The notes under the pieces were generated by a model that saw only the letters and a program-made list of their open reading frames with translations, made no database searches and was not told where the DNA came from. Of a stretch of DNA of 64,000 bases, positions 55,308 to 64,000 are shown in pieces. How positions within the stretch are numbered: the first letter of the stretch is position 1; every line of letters begins with the position of its first letter. The position numbers and the translations under genes are program-made. This DNA is from Marasmius tenuissimus (Eukaryota; Basidiomycota; Agaricomycetes; Agaricales; Marasmiaceae): assembly GCA_029532415.1 (NCBI GenBank), contig JAQOTA010000047.1, forward strand, positions 3,658,001 through 3,722,000. The letters run 5' to 3'.

Positions 55308-58300
55308 GGCAGACTGAATTGACGTCATCTCTGCCAGCTTCCATATCTATTTCCAATCTAACTGTAGCGACGGTTGACCAACACTCAATACATATTCCCG
55401 TATTTATAAAGATTGGAAATGGAAAATCCGTCGACACTAATGCACTTATAGATTCAGGAGCAGGGGGAACTTTCATCGATTGAGAGTTCGTGGAAAAACA
55501 CCAAATAAACACAAAACTACTCGAAAAACCGATCAAGGTATTCAATGTAGATGGAACCCGGAACAAGACCGGAATGATCTGCAGATCTGCTTCACTCGAT
55601 GTCACAATAGGAGGAACAGAAATGCAAATTCAGTTTCTCGTCTCTGGATTAGGAAAGGAAGAAATAATCCTTGGACTTCCTTGGCTACGGAAACGAAATC
55701 CTCAGATTGATTGGGCAAAAGGTACGTTATTTTTTTCGAATAATCCATTAACGTTTCGAAGCAGGGAGGAAAGATCCGATATCAGTATCCGAACCTTTCA
55801 GGAACTCAAGGATCAAGTAACACCAGAGGTTTATATCAGAGCCAAAACAACGGTATCACAAGAATTAGCGCAAAAGAAAGATCAGGGTAAAAAGTCTATT
55901 GAAGAACTAATTCCTGAATATCTTTCAGAATACAAAGAACAATTCAAGAAAAAGGCAGCAGAATGATTTCCCGAATCGAGGACTTATGACCATGCAATTG
56001 ACTTCAAACCAGGGTTTATGCCAACAGGATGTAAATTCTGTTGAGGCAGAGGTCCTGCCCACGCAGTGGCAGCATGGGACAGACTAGCTCACCTGGAGAT
56101 AGACTTAGAGGCAGCAACAAGAGCAGTAAAAGTACTGGTATTGCATGTAGATACAGAGCTACTTATATACTATACAGAGGTGGCTGTAGCTACTATAACG
56201 GGAGTGACTAGGAATAGCATAGATCATAGTAAAACGATTGAAGCATAGATGCGGGCCGATACAACGGTCCATATATCCGGGAGTCCGGATTCAACAAAAT
56301 CTACCCTATGACGCCGAAAGAACAAGAATTACAAGATGAATTCTTAAAGGAAAACCTTCGAAAAGGGTATATCCGACCATCCAAATCACCAATGGCTTCC
56401 CCGTTTTTCTTCGTGTCAAAGAAAGAACAAGGAGCTTTTTGACCATGCCAAGACTACAGAAAACTAAATGAAGGAACAATTCGAAATACATATCCATTAC
56501 CACTAATCACTGATTTAATGGACAAGCTAAAAGGAGCAACAATATTTTCAAAAATGGACCTCAGGAATGGATACAATAATATTCAAATCAAAGACGGAGA
56601 TCAATGGAAGGCAGCATTCAAAACAAACAAAGAGTTATACGAACCCATGGTAATGTTTTTTGGACTCAGCAATTCTCCAGCCACATTTCAAGCCTTCATG
56701 GATGATATTTTTAGTGACATGATTGACGAAGGATGGATGGTAATTTATATGGATGATATACTGATCTTTTCATCGGACAAGGAAATGCACAAAATCCGAA
56801 CAAAACGAGTCCTTCAAAGACTCAAGGAACACGACCTATACCTTAAACCAGAAAAGTGTAAGTTCAATGTGCAAGAAGTCGACTTTCTCGGATTGATTAT
56901 TAGACCTGGAATCATTTCAATGGACCCGGTTAAACTTGCAGGGATCAAAGAATGGAAAGAGCCAACAACAGTGAAAGGGGTCAGATCTTTTTTGGGGTTT
57001 GGGAACTTCTACCGGAAATTCATTGGACAATACGCGGAAATTGCCAAACCATTGAATGATTTAACAAAAAAGGATACCAAATTCGAATGGAAGGAAGAGA
57101 CTGATCGAGCGTTTAAATTACTAAAACAGAAGTTTTTAGAAGAACCAGTATTGCGGATGCCAGATGTAAACCGACCATTCGTGATAGAAGCCGATGCTTC
57201 TAAATGGGCAACAGGAGCAGTGCTGAAACAACAAGATGAACATGGAGATTGGCATCCATGCGGATATTTATCACACTCATTCACTCCAACGGAACGGAAC
57301 TACGAAATCTACGATCGAGAACTACTAGCAATAGTGTGAGCACTAGAAACCTGGCGACATTACCTTTTAGGTTCAAAACATCCGACAACAGTACTATCAG
57401 ATCACAAAAACCTCACCTATTTCCGATCACATCAGAAACTTAACCACCGACAAGCTAGATGGGCTCTGTTTTTATCAGAGTTTGATCTGAAGCTTATACA
57501 TGTATCGGGACATCGAATGGCACAATCCGATGCATTATCAAGAAGAGAGGAATTAATACCACCGGAAGACACCGACAACGAAGATATTGTGATGCTACCA
57601 GACAAGTTATTCGTAAACGTAATCGATGCGGAACTTCACAGCCTAGTAGCAGAAAAAACGATGGGAGACGATCTGATGAGTAAAGCTGTGGAAGCATTGA
57701 AAACAAGCGGAGCACCACCAATCAAGTCAGCATTATCAGACTGGAAAATCGAAGACGGGCTTCTCTTTTTTATGGATAAATGCTATGTGCCGAAAGACGA
57801 GGAACTTAGAAGAAAGATAACAAAGAAATATCACGATCCACTTCACGCAGGACATCCAGGACAATACAACACTCTCGAACAAGTTAAACGTGATTACTGG
57901 TGGCCCGGAATATACTCTTATGTGAAGAAATTCGTGGAAGGATGCGCACTATGCCAACAGATGAAGGTCAACACACATCCGACAAAGGCACCGTTAATGC
58001 CGATACCAGCACCGAAAAATGCATTACCATTTACAAATCTCACTATGGATCTTATCACTGATCTACCAGATAATGACGGAGATGATTCCTTATTGGTCGT
58101 GGTCGACCATGGAGCTACGAAGGGGGTAATTTTAGCACCTTGTCGAAAAACGATCGACGCGATAGGAGCAGCTAATCTTCTTCTCGACTATGTTTACAAA
58201 AGATTTGGATTACCCAACAAGATTATTTCCGACAGAGATCCTAGATTTGCAGCTAATGCGTTCAAAGAACTCGGGAAATTACTTGGAATAAAACTCTCAA

Positions 58301-59072
58301 TGAGTACAGCATATCACCCACAAACTGATGGAGAAACAGAATGAGTTAACCAAGAAGTGGAAGTCTATCTACGGATGTTCAGCGCTAGAAGGCAACACAG
58401 AAATATCTACCAACAGCGGAATTCACTCACAACAATCGGATTCATTCAGCCAGGAAACATTCCCCATTTTTCATTATGATGGGATACAACCCACGAGCAA
58501 TTCCACCAATCATCGAAAAGTCCAATGTTCCAAGTGCAGAAGAAAGACTCAATGGCCTCAAGAAGGTCCGAGATGAAACGTTTGCATTACACGAACTCGC
58601 TCGACAAGCCATGATCAATCGTATGCAGAACACGCATGAACCATTCAAAGTTGGGCAAAGGGTTTGGTTGGAAGCAAAGAACATCATTTTTGGATACGAA
58701 ACACAAAAGTTAGCACCAAAAAGAGAAGGACCATTCAAAATCGAAGAAGTTTTAGGACCAGTGACATATCGTCTGACACTGCCAGAACAAGGGAAGGTTC
58801 ATCCAGTGTTTCACGCAAACCTCTTAACCCCATACAAGGAAACGGAGGCATATGGAAAGAACTGGACGTACCCGCCACCTGATATCATAGACGGAGAAGA
58901 AGAAAACAAAGTAGAATTGATTATTGATCATCAGCCGAAGAAGAAACCCCGCGAATACCTTGTCACCTGGGTAGGGGAACCATCCTCAGAAACCAAGTGG
59001 CTTACTGCCAAAGCTCTGAAGAACGCCAAAGAAACTCTTCAAGAGTATAAAAGGAGGAGACGAATTCGCTGA
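55302..59072 (+). pseudogene. pol: Pol polyprotein (PR-RT-RH-IN-chromodomain), broken
   Basis: Domains in order: aspartic protease (ALIDSGAGGTF near 55450), reverse transcriptase (YMDD near 56747), RNase H ([16 protein letters not shown]), the integrase zinc-binding H-H-C-C segment (HAGHPGQ ... CALCQQ), the catalytic core with conserved Asp in TMDLITDLP and ISDRDPRF, and a C-terminal chromodomain-like stretch (EYLVTWVGEPSSETKW). The frame is cut by TGA at 55481, 55964, 56440, 57337 and 58342, by a ~260-bp insertion at about 56036, and by a 1-nt shift near 58420. Every TGA sits where family members have an Arg, consistent with CGA-to-TGA change. It cannot make full-length Pol without readthrough. 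Confidence 0.9.
56036..56295. mobile_element. Nested insertion (~260 bp) inside pol
   Basis: The pol frame breaks between FMPTGCK and IYPMTPKEQ, residues that are adjacent in Gypsy RT domains. The added DNA changes the frame by 260 mod 3, and the frame fits again once it is removed. Its ends form a near-perfect 10-bp inverted repeat (ATTCTGTTGA / TCAACAAAAT) with A-runs at the borders. It ends in AAC, not AG, so it is not a standard intron. The type of element is unresolved. Confidence 0.6.
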
Positions 59073-59120
59073 AGAAATCATCCAAATCACTCTCACTCAT
59101 CTTCATAACAATTTATCACT

Positions 59121-60128
59121 ATGGTCTCTGTCAACGCAGCAGCATCCACCTCACAAACTTACGAAACTCAACTTTGCACAGTACTTCGTCAACGAGTACC
59201 TCCACCACCAGCCTACCTTGACGATCCTCGAAACCCTGACTTCAACCTCTCTTCACACCAACCTATTAACGACAACTCCTCTCACGACGACATGCCTTCC
59301 CTTATAGACCAACTTCAGTATCCTTCCCGAACACTCATTAACCTCGCCGATGGCAACAACATCGAAGCAATACTCATGAACTCCAACTATGACGAACTTG
59401 TTACAGATCACCTCCAAAACCACGAACATCTCATTTTCTTCACCCGTACCTTCTATGATCTACGATGGGAGCATACAAAACTAGTCGAACATGTTCAAGG
59501 ACTTCGAGAAAGCTTGGGAACGTTAGCTGAAAACGCTCTCAACTTTGGGATGCTCGAACAAATCAAGATCAGAGAAGAACATCGAATCACAGAAGAAATC
59601 AACAGAGTTAATGAAGAGAAGAGACTCAAGGGGAAGATGGTAGTAAAAGAAGAACGAGAGGAAGGAGAAATTTCGTCCACAGTAGCCGAACCATCCACAG
59701 CGGTAGAAACCGCTCCCATTCCTATTCCACCTCCTATCATCACTGATCGAATGGTAGAAAATGTCATTGCGTCAGCAATCGGACATTTACGGTACCAACC
59801 ACCTCCAATTCAAACTAACGACCCGAGACCGAATGCTCCCACACCCAATTGACAACGAAATTGTCCCAGAGGACCACGAGGAGGATCTCAACAAAGCTCA
59901 CAATCATCTATCAACTCGAATCGCTCCGCACCAGTTTCCCTTCCTAACAGACCCAATCAACAACAAACTGTTAGAACACGAGTCAGACCATTGAGAAGAC
60001 CCAGTTCTCGAGACGCATGTTTCAGCTGTAACGGGTTCGGACATTTCACTCATTCTTGCAGTACATGGGTTTGCAATTACTGCAACCGACGATCTCCAGG
60101 GCATTATCCTTCTACCTGCCCTCAATGA
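59121..60128 (+). pseudogene. Third ORF of the retrotransposon: coiled-coil plus zinc knuckles, one internal TGA
   Basis: Begins MVSVNAAASTSQTYETQL 48 bp after pol. Residues about 95-170 look like a coiled coil (LAENALNFGMLEQIKIREEH, EEINRVNEEKRLKGK), followed by an acidic EEREEGEI patch and a Pro-rich stretch. A TGA at 59850 interrupts it. The same frame continues RNCPRGPRGG and Gln/Ser-rich sequence to two zinc-binding motifs: CFSCNGFGHFTHSC (CX2CX4HX4C) and CNYCNRRSPGHYPSTC (CX2CX6HX4C). With the TGA bypassed it is about 335 residues. No TM or signal peptide, so it is not an env gene. A nucleic-acid-binding accessory or second Gag-like protein is the best guess. Confidence 0.7.
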
Positions 60129-60287
60129 CCTTTCCTACAACCGCGCCAACCTAACGTTCCTGACTCTGATTATGACAACGATTACAACAATGTTACAGCA
60201 TCCAACATTTGTGACGAACCAGTTCATTTCTGATAAGTGGGAAATTGGATTTAGAATGGCTATATGAAATTGAATGTGGACATTCAA

Positions 60288-60303
60288 TATAAAGACGGGG
60301 TAA
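60288..60303 (+). other. Polypurine tract
   Basis: AAAGACGGGG and the following few bases directly precede the 3' LTR, the position of the plus-strand primer in LTR elements. Confidence 0.7.
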
Positions 60304-60626
60304 TGTTACAGTTACGAAAGGGGTATATCATTTCTTTCACCTATGATATCTTATCTATAACTCTGATACGTTTATTTATCTGATCGCAGTGCTATTTATC
60401 AGACCACAGTATTCGCAGTAGTTCGCAGTATGTACGCAGCTCAGATCGCAGTATTTACAACAGTTCGCAGTATGTACGTAGTTTCAGCTTTAGTATTTAT
60501 ATTTGTACAGTAACAGGTCCTGCTCTTCAGCTTGACCTTACAACTCAATCTCACATTCATGACACCAGAACCAAGACAGGTCGATAACTCAGTATTGAGC
60601 TTACGTTGTGAACACCAGTCATAACA
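60304..60626 (+). repeat. 3' LTR, 323 bp
   Basis: Same length and, by eye, the same sequence as the 5' LTR, including the paired TTCGCAGTATGTACG motifs and the TCATAACA end. It is followed by the CTTCG target duplication. Confidence 0.95.
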
Positions 60627-60709
60627 CTTCGAGGTTGGATTCGGTTTACAAGAGTTTACATTTGATATAATGTCTTGTTCTAAAGGTTATTTGCAAGGAA
60701 GATACTGCC

Positions 60710-60874
60710 ATGTTGGCGAGACGGTACGAACAACCTGACTTTAATGGGCCAAAATCGGTATACGGCACTGCATACCACAACTTCACATTGCAAATTCCAG
60801 CCGAGACAATATCTCTTCCCACGGTCGACGATGACCTCAAGTCGAGCAACAGTCTCCAATACAACCGCGTATGA
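60710..60874 (+). CDS. Hypothetical short ORF just right of the retrotransposon, 54 aa
   Basis: The frame reads MLARRYEQPDFNGPKSVYGT then AYHNFTLQIPAETISLPTV; it is also open about 40 nt upstream. NFT and the alternating hydrophobic pattern suggest part of a secreted protein. The gene it belongs to was not found, so it may be an exon or a relic. Confidence 0.3.
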   Translation: MLARRYEQPDFNGPKSVYGTAYHNFTLQIPAETISLPTVDDDLKSSNSLQYNRV

Positions 60875-62540
60875 GGCAAAAGTAGAGCAAATGAAGACAT
60901 GGAGTACACTTTGAACGGCTATGTCCAACCTAGACGAAGTTATCTCCTGCCCTTGCCGCCAAATCGACCTCGTTATACCGTTCAGTGTTGGAACTGACAG
61001 AAAAACTCAATTAGTCACTCTAGCCGCTGCGAGCTCTACAGTTTTGTCGCCTCGTTGTGGGGCATGTCTCTGTTATGAAGACCTGACTATTTCAATATGG
61101 TTGACGAAAATGGTCACCACTACCGCTATCGCCATCGTCCACACTCTGTCAGCTGGAGGCGCGCATTCACTTCATATTGCCTATCTGAGCCCTGGTATCC
61201 TCGTGGGTTTCATTTGCCCACCTTCTACTATGCTCTGCCGCGTGTCTTACCAGAGCCACTCTTTAACCTGGTCGACTTAAAGCGACGGGACATGTGGTCT
61301 GGGAGGGCTCGCTGAGCTGTGCCCGTGTCTATCAGACGCTCCGCACGCCGTGGTCATACCACTTAGAATTGATGATGCAACCACACACTGTTGGTTCTCG
61401 CAACGCTTCAAAGTGTGTATACCTAATTTGTGTATGGCTCGTTACATAAAGCCCTCGAGGAATTCATGTTGTTGGTTACCATTGGTTTACACCAACAATC
61501 GCTTTTTACGACTACTTTTACTGCTGTCGATGCAGGCTTCATCGTCCAAAAAAGGGGTAGTCACCGTTGACGGGTGTTATTTGACCCATGTATTCGTCCA
61601 GAGCGACATTTTTTCATCGCCAACGCCATCGAGAACTTAGAAGGTACCGACATTCTCCAGGGTTATCGAGACTGGGAATGCGCTGGCGATCTTCAATGCT
61701 ACGCTCGATGACGAAGGACTTAATCCGGGTTTAGCCGCGTTCATTCATAAATTGTTGCGGATCTTTGCAGAATCTCCGGTACATGTCCTCACCCAGTGTG
61801 ATCTACATTCCGTATAGGAGCCAGATCAGGCCGACAATACCCAGGAAATTTTGTGATCTCGGAGGAAGATGTTTGTGATGTTTTAGATGGTTTTGGTCAA
61901 ATTGAACTGAATACACATGAGGTACAACGAGACAAGCACGACTGTACTACGTTTGTAATACAGGATGATTGATTCCATAATTCATGAGAATGTGAGCTTA
62001 ACAGAATAGATACAATGGCACCGTAGCTAGCTATTATTTCCCGGAGAGCGTTCCCGACTGGAGCGTATCAAAACAGTGTAGTTCTAGCTGCCCGCCATAT
62101 CGGCTAGGGACTAAGTTCAGGTTTTCCTATCTCTTATTTCTCTGTACACTAGGCTCTAGTTCTGTTGTGGATATGGGCATATTTAATATTCAACGTGATA
62201 TTGAAGGTGCACAAGGAGAGAATTAGCGAGGTCGACGAAGTCGTCGGTCGGTAATAAGTACCCAACTTCGAATTATCGGGGTAAGATACCTCTGTACTCA
62301 ACTGCCGTACCGTTCATCATTGAGTTTGAGTTCTTATGGCAATAAGTGTCCTCAGAAGAATGACCACAGCGCGATGGTGCATAAAGTAGCTCGATCACGA
62401 GTCGCTTGATCTCTCGGTGACCCCTTCTCTTTAGTCCTCTCTAATGAATATTGGATAAATCCGATGCGACAGTACAAGTAACTTCCACAATATCGTGCTA
62501 GAGAGGAACAGGAATGACGTCAAACCTGTGGCACTACCGT

Positions 62541-62576
62541 GGACCTTCAGGGGATAACGGACCTTCAGGGGATAAC
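62541..62576. repeat. Two tandem copies of an 18-bp unit
   Basis: GGACCTTCAGGGGATAAC occurs twice in direct succession. Probably replication slippage. Confidence 0.8.
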
Positions 62577-62809
62577 TATGCCCATCAACTGTGCAGATAA
62601 GCATCGTAGAAATGAACTAGCCACGCAGGGAACAAGTCTCAAGCAGCAAAAACAAGTTGGTAAAACGACAAGCTAGGCCGGATGGAGCACCTCAGTGGTG
62701 TCTTCAGCCCATCCCGGGAGTTGGAGCCGCTCCTCAGCCATTTTACAACCACTCTGTAGGTCATTCCCTCCTCATTGTGAGTGCTTCCCAAGAAACTTGC
62801 AGCCGGGTA

Positions 62810-62905
62810 AGCACGTGACTGAGGCTTTGGCCCAGGCTCGAGCTTTGAGCCTCAGGCTCTCACCGGAAGCTCAGAGCTCGGGCTTGAGGTTTCGACAGCC
62901 TCAGG
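62810..62905. repeat. Cluster of small palindromes built on GAGCCTCAGGCTC
   Basis: AGGCTC, GAGCTTTGAGCC and CAGGCTC repeat in both orientations, giving strong hairpin potential. It may be part of an old foldback element; no clear ends found. Confidence 0.4.
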
Positions 62906-63897
62906 CTCGCGAAACACTAATGATAACATCCCTACCGCGTTGCCGACATTCTTGCTCCCAACAGCCCAACTTTATTCTATACTAACCTATTTAACTCAAT
63001 TCGTATGGGCTGTGACCCGCGACCATTTCATACGAATATATATGAATCGGTTTAACCACCGAGTGACCTGTGACCCGTTAGTAAAATTCGGATGAACCCT
63101 TGAGCGCCATCCTATCAATAATCAAAGGGAATCTCCCATATCTTACAAGATTCTACATACTGGGTTGTACTGATCAGATTACAACTTAAAGGTGGTTTTG
63201 GTCTGGTTTTGGTTCAGTCACCAGTGCCACTGCAGTAAACCGTAACGGTAAATCTGTTTGTTGGCCTCAGTACAAGCCCTTGAATATTATCGACACTCAA
63301 TTTGTCTATGAGGCTCTGCACCGTTTTCGTGCCAGGTGGGGCGCGACCCGGTTGCTAGACGAGCATCACCTACATCATAGATGAATACACTTGGGTGCAT
63401 CTGTTGTGATACACATCTTTCTTTATAGATTTCCATTCGAACGGAAGCTTTGCAAGGATGTCACGGAGTACAACTGCACTCACCTTTCCCCTTATTGCCC
63501 ATATATTTGCACGAGAAACAAGCTTGATACAACAGCCAGTGCAAAACCGGTGAGAGCGATCGAACTATCTACCTCAGGCCATATTACAATTCACGACACG
63601 ATTACTGCTGTGTTTCGAACATGTTCATGCCCTCTTGCACGCCTTGTTTCGATTGGTTTCATTGTTGATCCTGATACTGATGATGGTCATAATGCCGCCC
63701 GAAGAGGAACTTGACATAGTGGAGTACGCTCTCATGTAGCTGTTATCAACATGGAGTGTCTAGCCATAAGACGGGCATCAGATCGAGTTGGTGCTTCTAG
63801 TTCATTGAACATACTGAGGAGGCAGCCCTTGGAGACATCACATATCCGAGCAGTCGCACGTGGGTCGCCCTGAAACTGCTTTTTCTCTTCCACCACC

Positions 63898-64000
63898 ATG
63901 GCATCCCAGTTTTTTCAAGGCGCCATCAACACGACAATCGGGGACAGGAGTGTATTCCAACATGTCGAAGGGGACGTAATACATCACAATTATGCGGCTT
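63898..64000 (+). CDS. N-terminus of an NLR/STAND-type or related fungal protein, cut by window end
   Basis: ATG 63898 follows CCACC and opens a frame running to the window end: MASQFFQGAINTTIGDRSVF, then QHVEGDVIHHNY. The order F-x-x-A-x-N-T-T-I-x-x-x-x-F-x-x-V-x-G-D-x-x-x-N-Y matches the short N-terminal motif common in Agaricomycete NLR-like (NACHT), kinase and repeat proteins. The effector or NTPase domains lie outside, so the exact type cannot be told. Confidence 0.5.
   Translation, partial: MASQFFQGAINTTIGDRSVFQHVEGDVIHHNYAA

Larger units (their letters stand above)
53686..60626 (+). mobile_element. Ty3/Gypsy LTR retrotransposon (chromodomain-bearing), 6,941 bp, defective
   Basis: Two 323-bp LTRs that look identical flank gag, pol and a third ORF. 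The 5-bp CTTCG lies directly outside both ends (53681..53685 and 60627..60631). Pol order is protease, reverse transcriptase, RNase H, integrase, chromodomain, which is Ty3/Gypsy (Metaviridae) order. The element follows gene J by 26 bp. Defects: five TGA codons in pol and one in ORF3, a 1-nt frameshift near 58420 and a nested ~260-bp insertion. Matching LTRs point to recent insertion, so the damaged copy was probably mobilised by another element's proteins. Confidence 0.95.
60875..63897. other. Long stretch with no confident gene
   Basis: About 3 kb. A 72-codon plus frame at 61097..61315 (VDENGHHYRYRHRPHS, then FHLPTFYYALPRVL) looks somewhat protein-like but is unassigned. Small repeats lie at 62541 and 62810. 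The right end is the promoter side of the gene starting at 63898. Confidence 0.3.

Noticed and set aside
54747..55328. 193-codon minus ORF over gag
   Set aside because: Antisense shadow of gag, whose frame holds a clear capsid region and CCHC knuckle.
56066..56248. 60-codon ORF within pol
   Set aside because: It lies wholly inside the nested insertion that breaks the RT domain and has no protein features.
59121..60128. Third retrotransposon ORF as an env gene
   Set aside because: No signal peptide, TM segment or glycosylation-rich ectodomain; the zinc knuckles point to nucleic-acid binding.

Overview
The window is nuclear DNA of a filamentous basidiomycete, most likely a mushroom-forming Agaricomycete. 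Genes are dense and cut by many 50-70 nt GT-AG introns. Three genes carry the DUF6533 signature typical of Agaricomycete multi-spanning membrane proteins, others belong to a second multi-TM family common in these fungi, and there is a Ty3/Gypsy element with a C-terminal chromodomain. No rRNA, tRNA or CRISPR was recognised. Because most genes are split, simple ORFs miss them; the exon models here were rebuilt by hand from splice sites, reading phase and paralog comparison.

The main content is an expanded, unnamed family of type I single-pass membrane proteins (called here the PPxY-tail family). Members have a signal peptide, a small beta-rich-looking ectodomain, a Ser/Thr/Pro stalk, one TM helix, a basic stop-transfer, and a cytosolic tail with an H-x-DSG motif and a terminal PP-x-Y-S motif. 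Three ectodomain classes sit on similar tails: class 1 (genes A and B), class 2 (C, D and F) and class 3 (H, I and J, with stalk relic K). E has only a stalk. Every intron I could phase is phase 2, so the exons are interchangeable modules. Several copies are broken (C, F, J, K) or have lost the PPxY motif (C, I).

Layout. 0-10 kb: two copies of a C2H2 zinc-finger gene (+) followed by a class-1 gene (-), plus a TA-flanked MITE. 11-18 kb: pseudogene C, intact D and E, relic F. 18-21.3 kb: a second TA-flanked foldback element and a CACTA-like element. 21.9-31 kb: three DUF6533 genes on the minus strand, the middle one split by a 548-bp hAT-type MITE. 32-34 kb: a secreted flavin amine oxidase in six exons. 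36-50 kb: three copies of a convergent pair, class-3 gene (+) and multi-TM gene (-): H with G5, I with G6, and relic K with a G5 fragment. 52.4-53.7 kb: gene J, with a degenerate ectodomain.

53.7-60.6 kb: a 6.9-kb Ty3/Gypsy element inserted 26 bp behind J. It has 323-bp LTRs that look identical, a 5-bp target duplication, a self-priming type primer-binding site, a -1 frameshift heptamer between gag and pol, and an extra zinc-knuckle ORF after pol. It is defective: six in-frame TGA codons, one 1-nt frameshift and a nested insertion of about 260 bp. The last 3.4 kb hold little except the start of a gene whose N-terminus resembles those in front of fungal NLR/STAND-type proteins.
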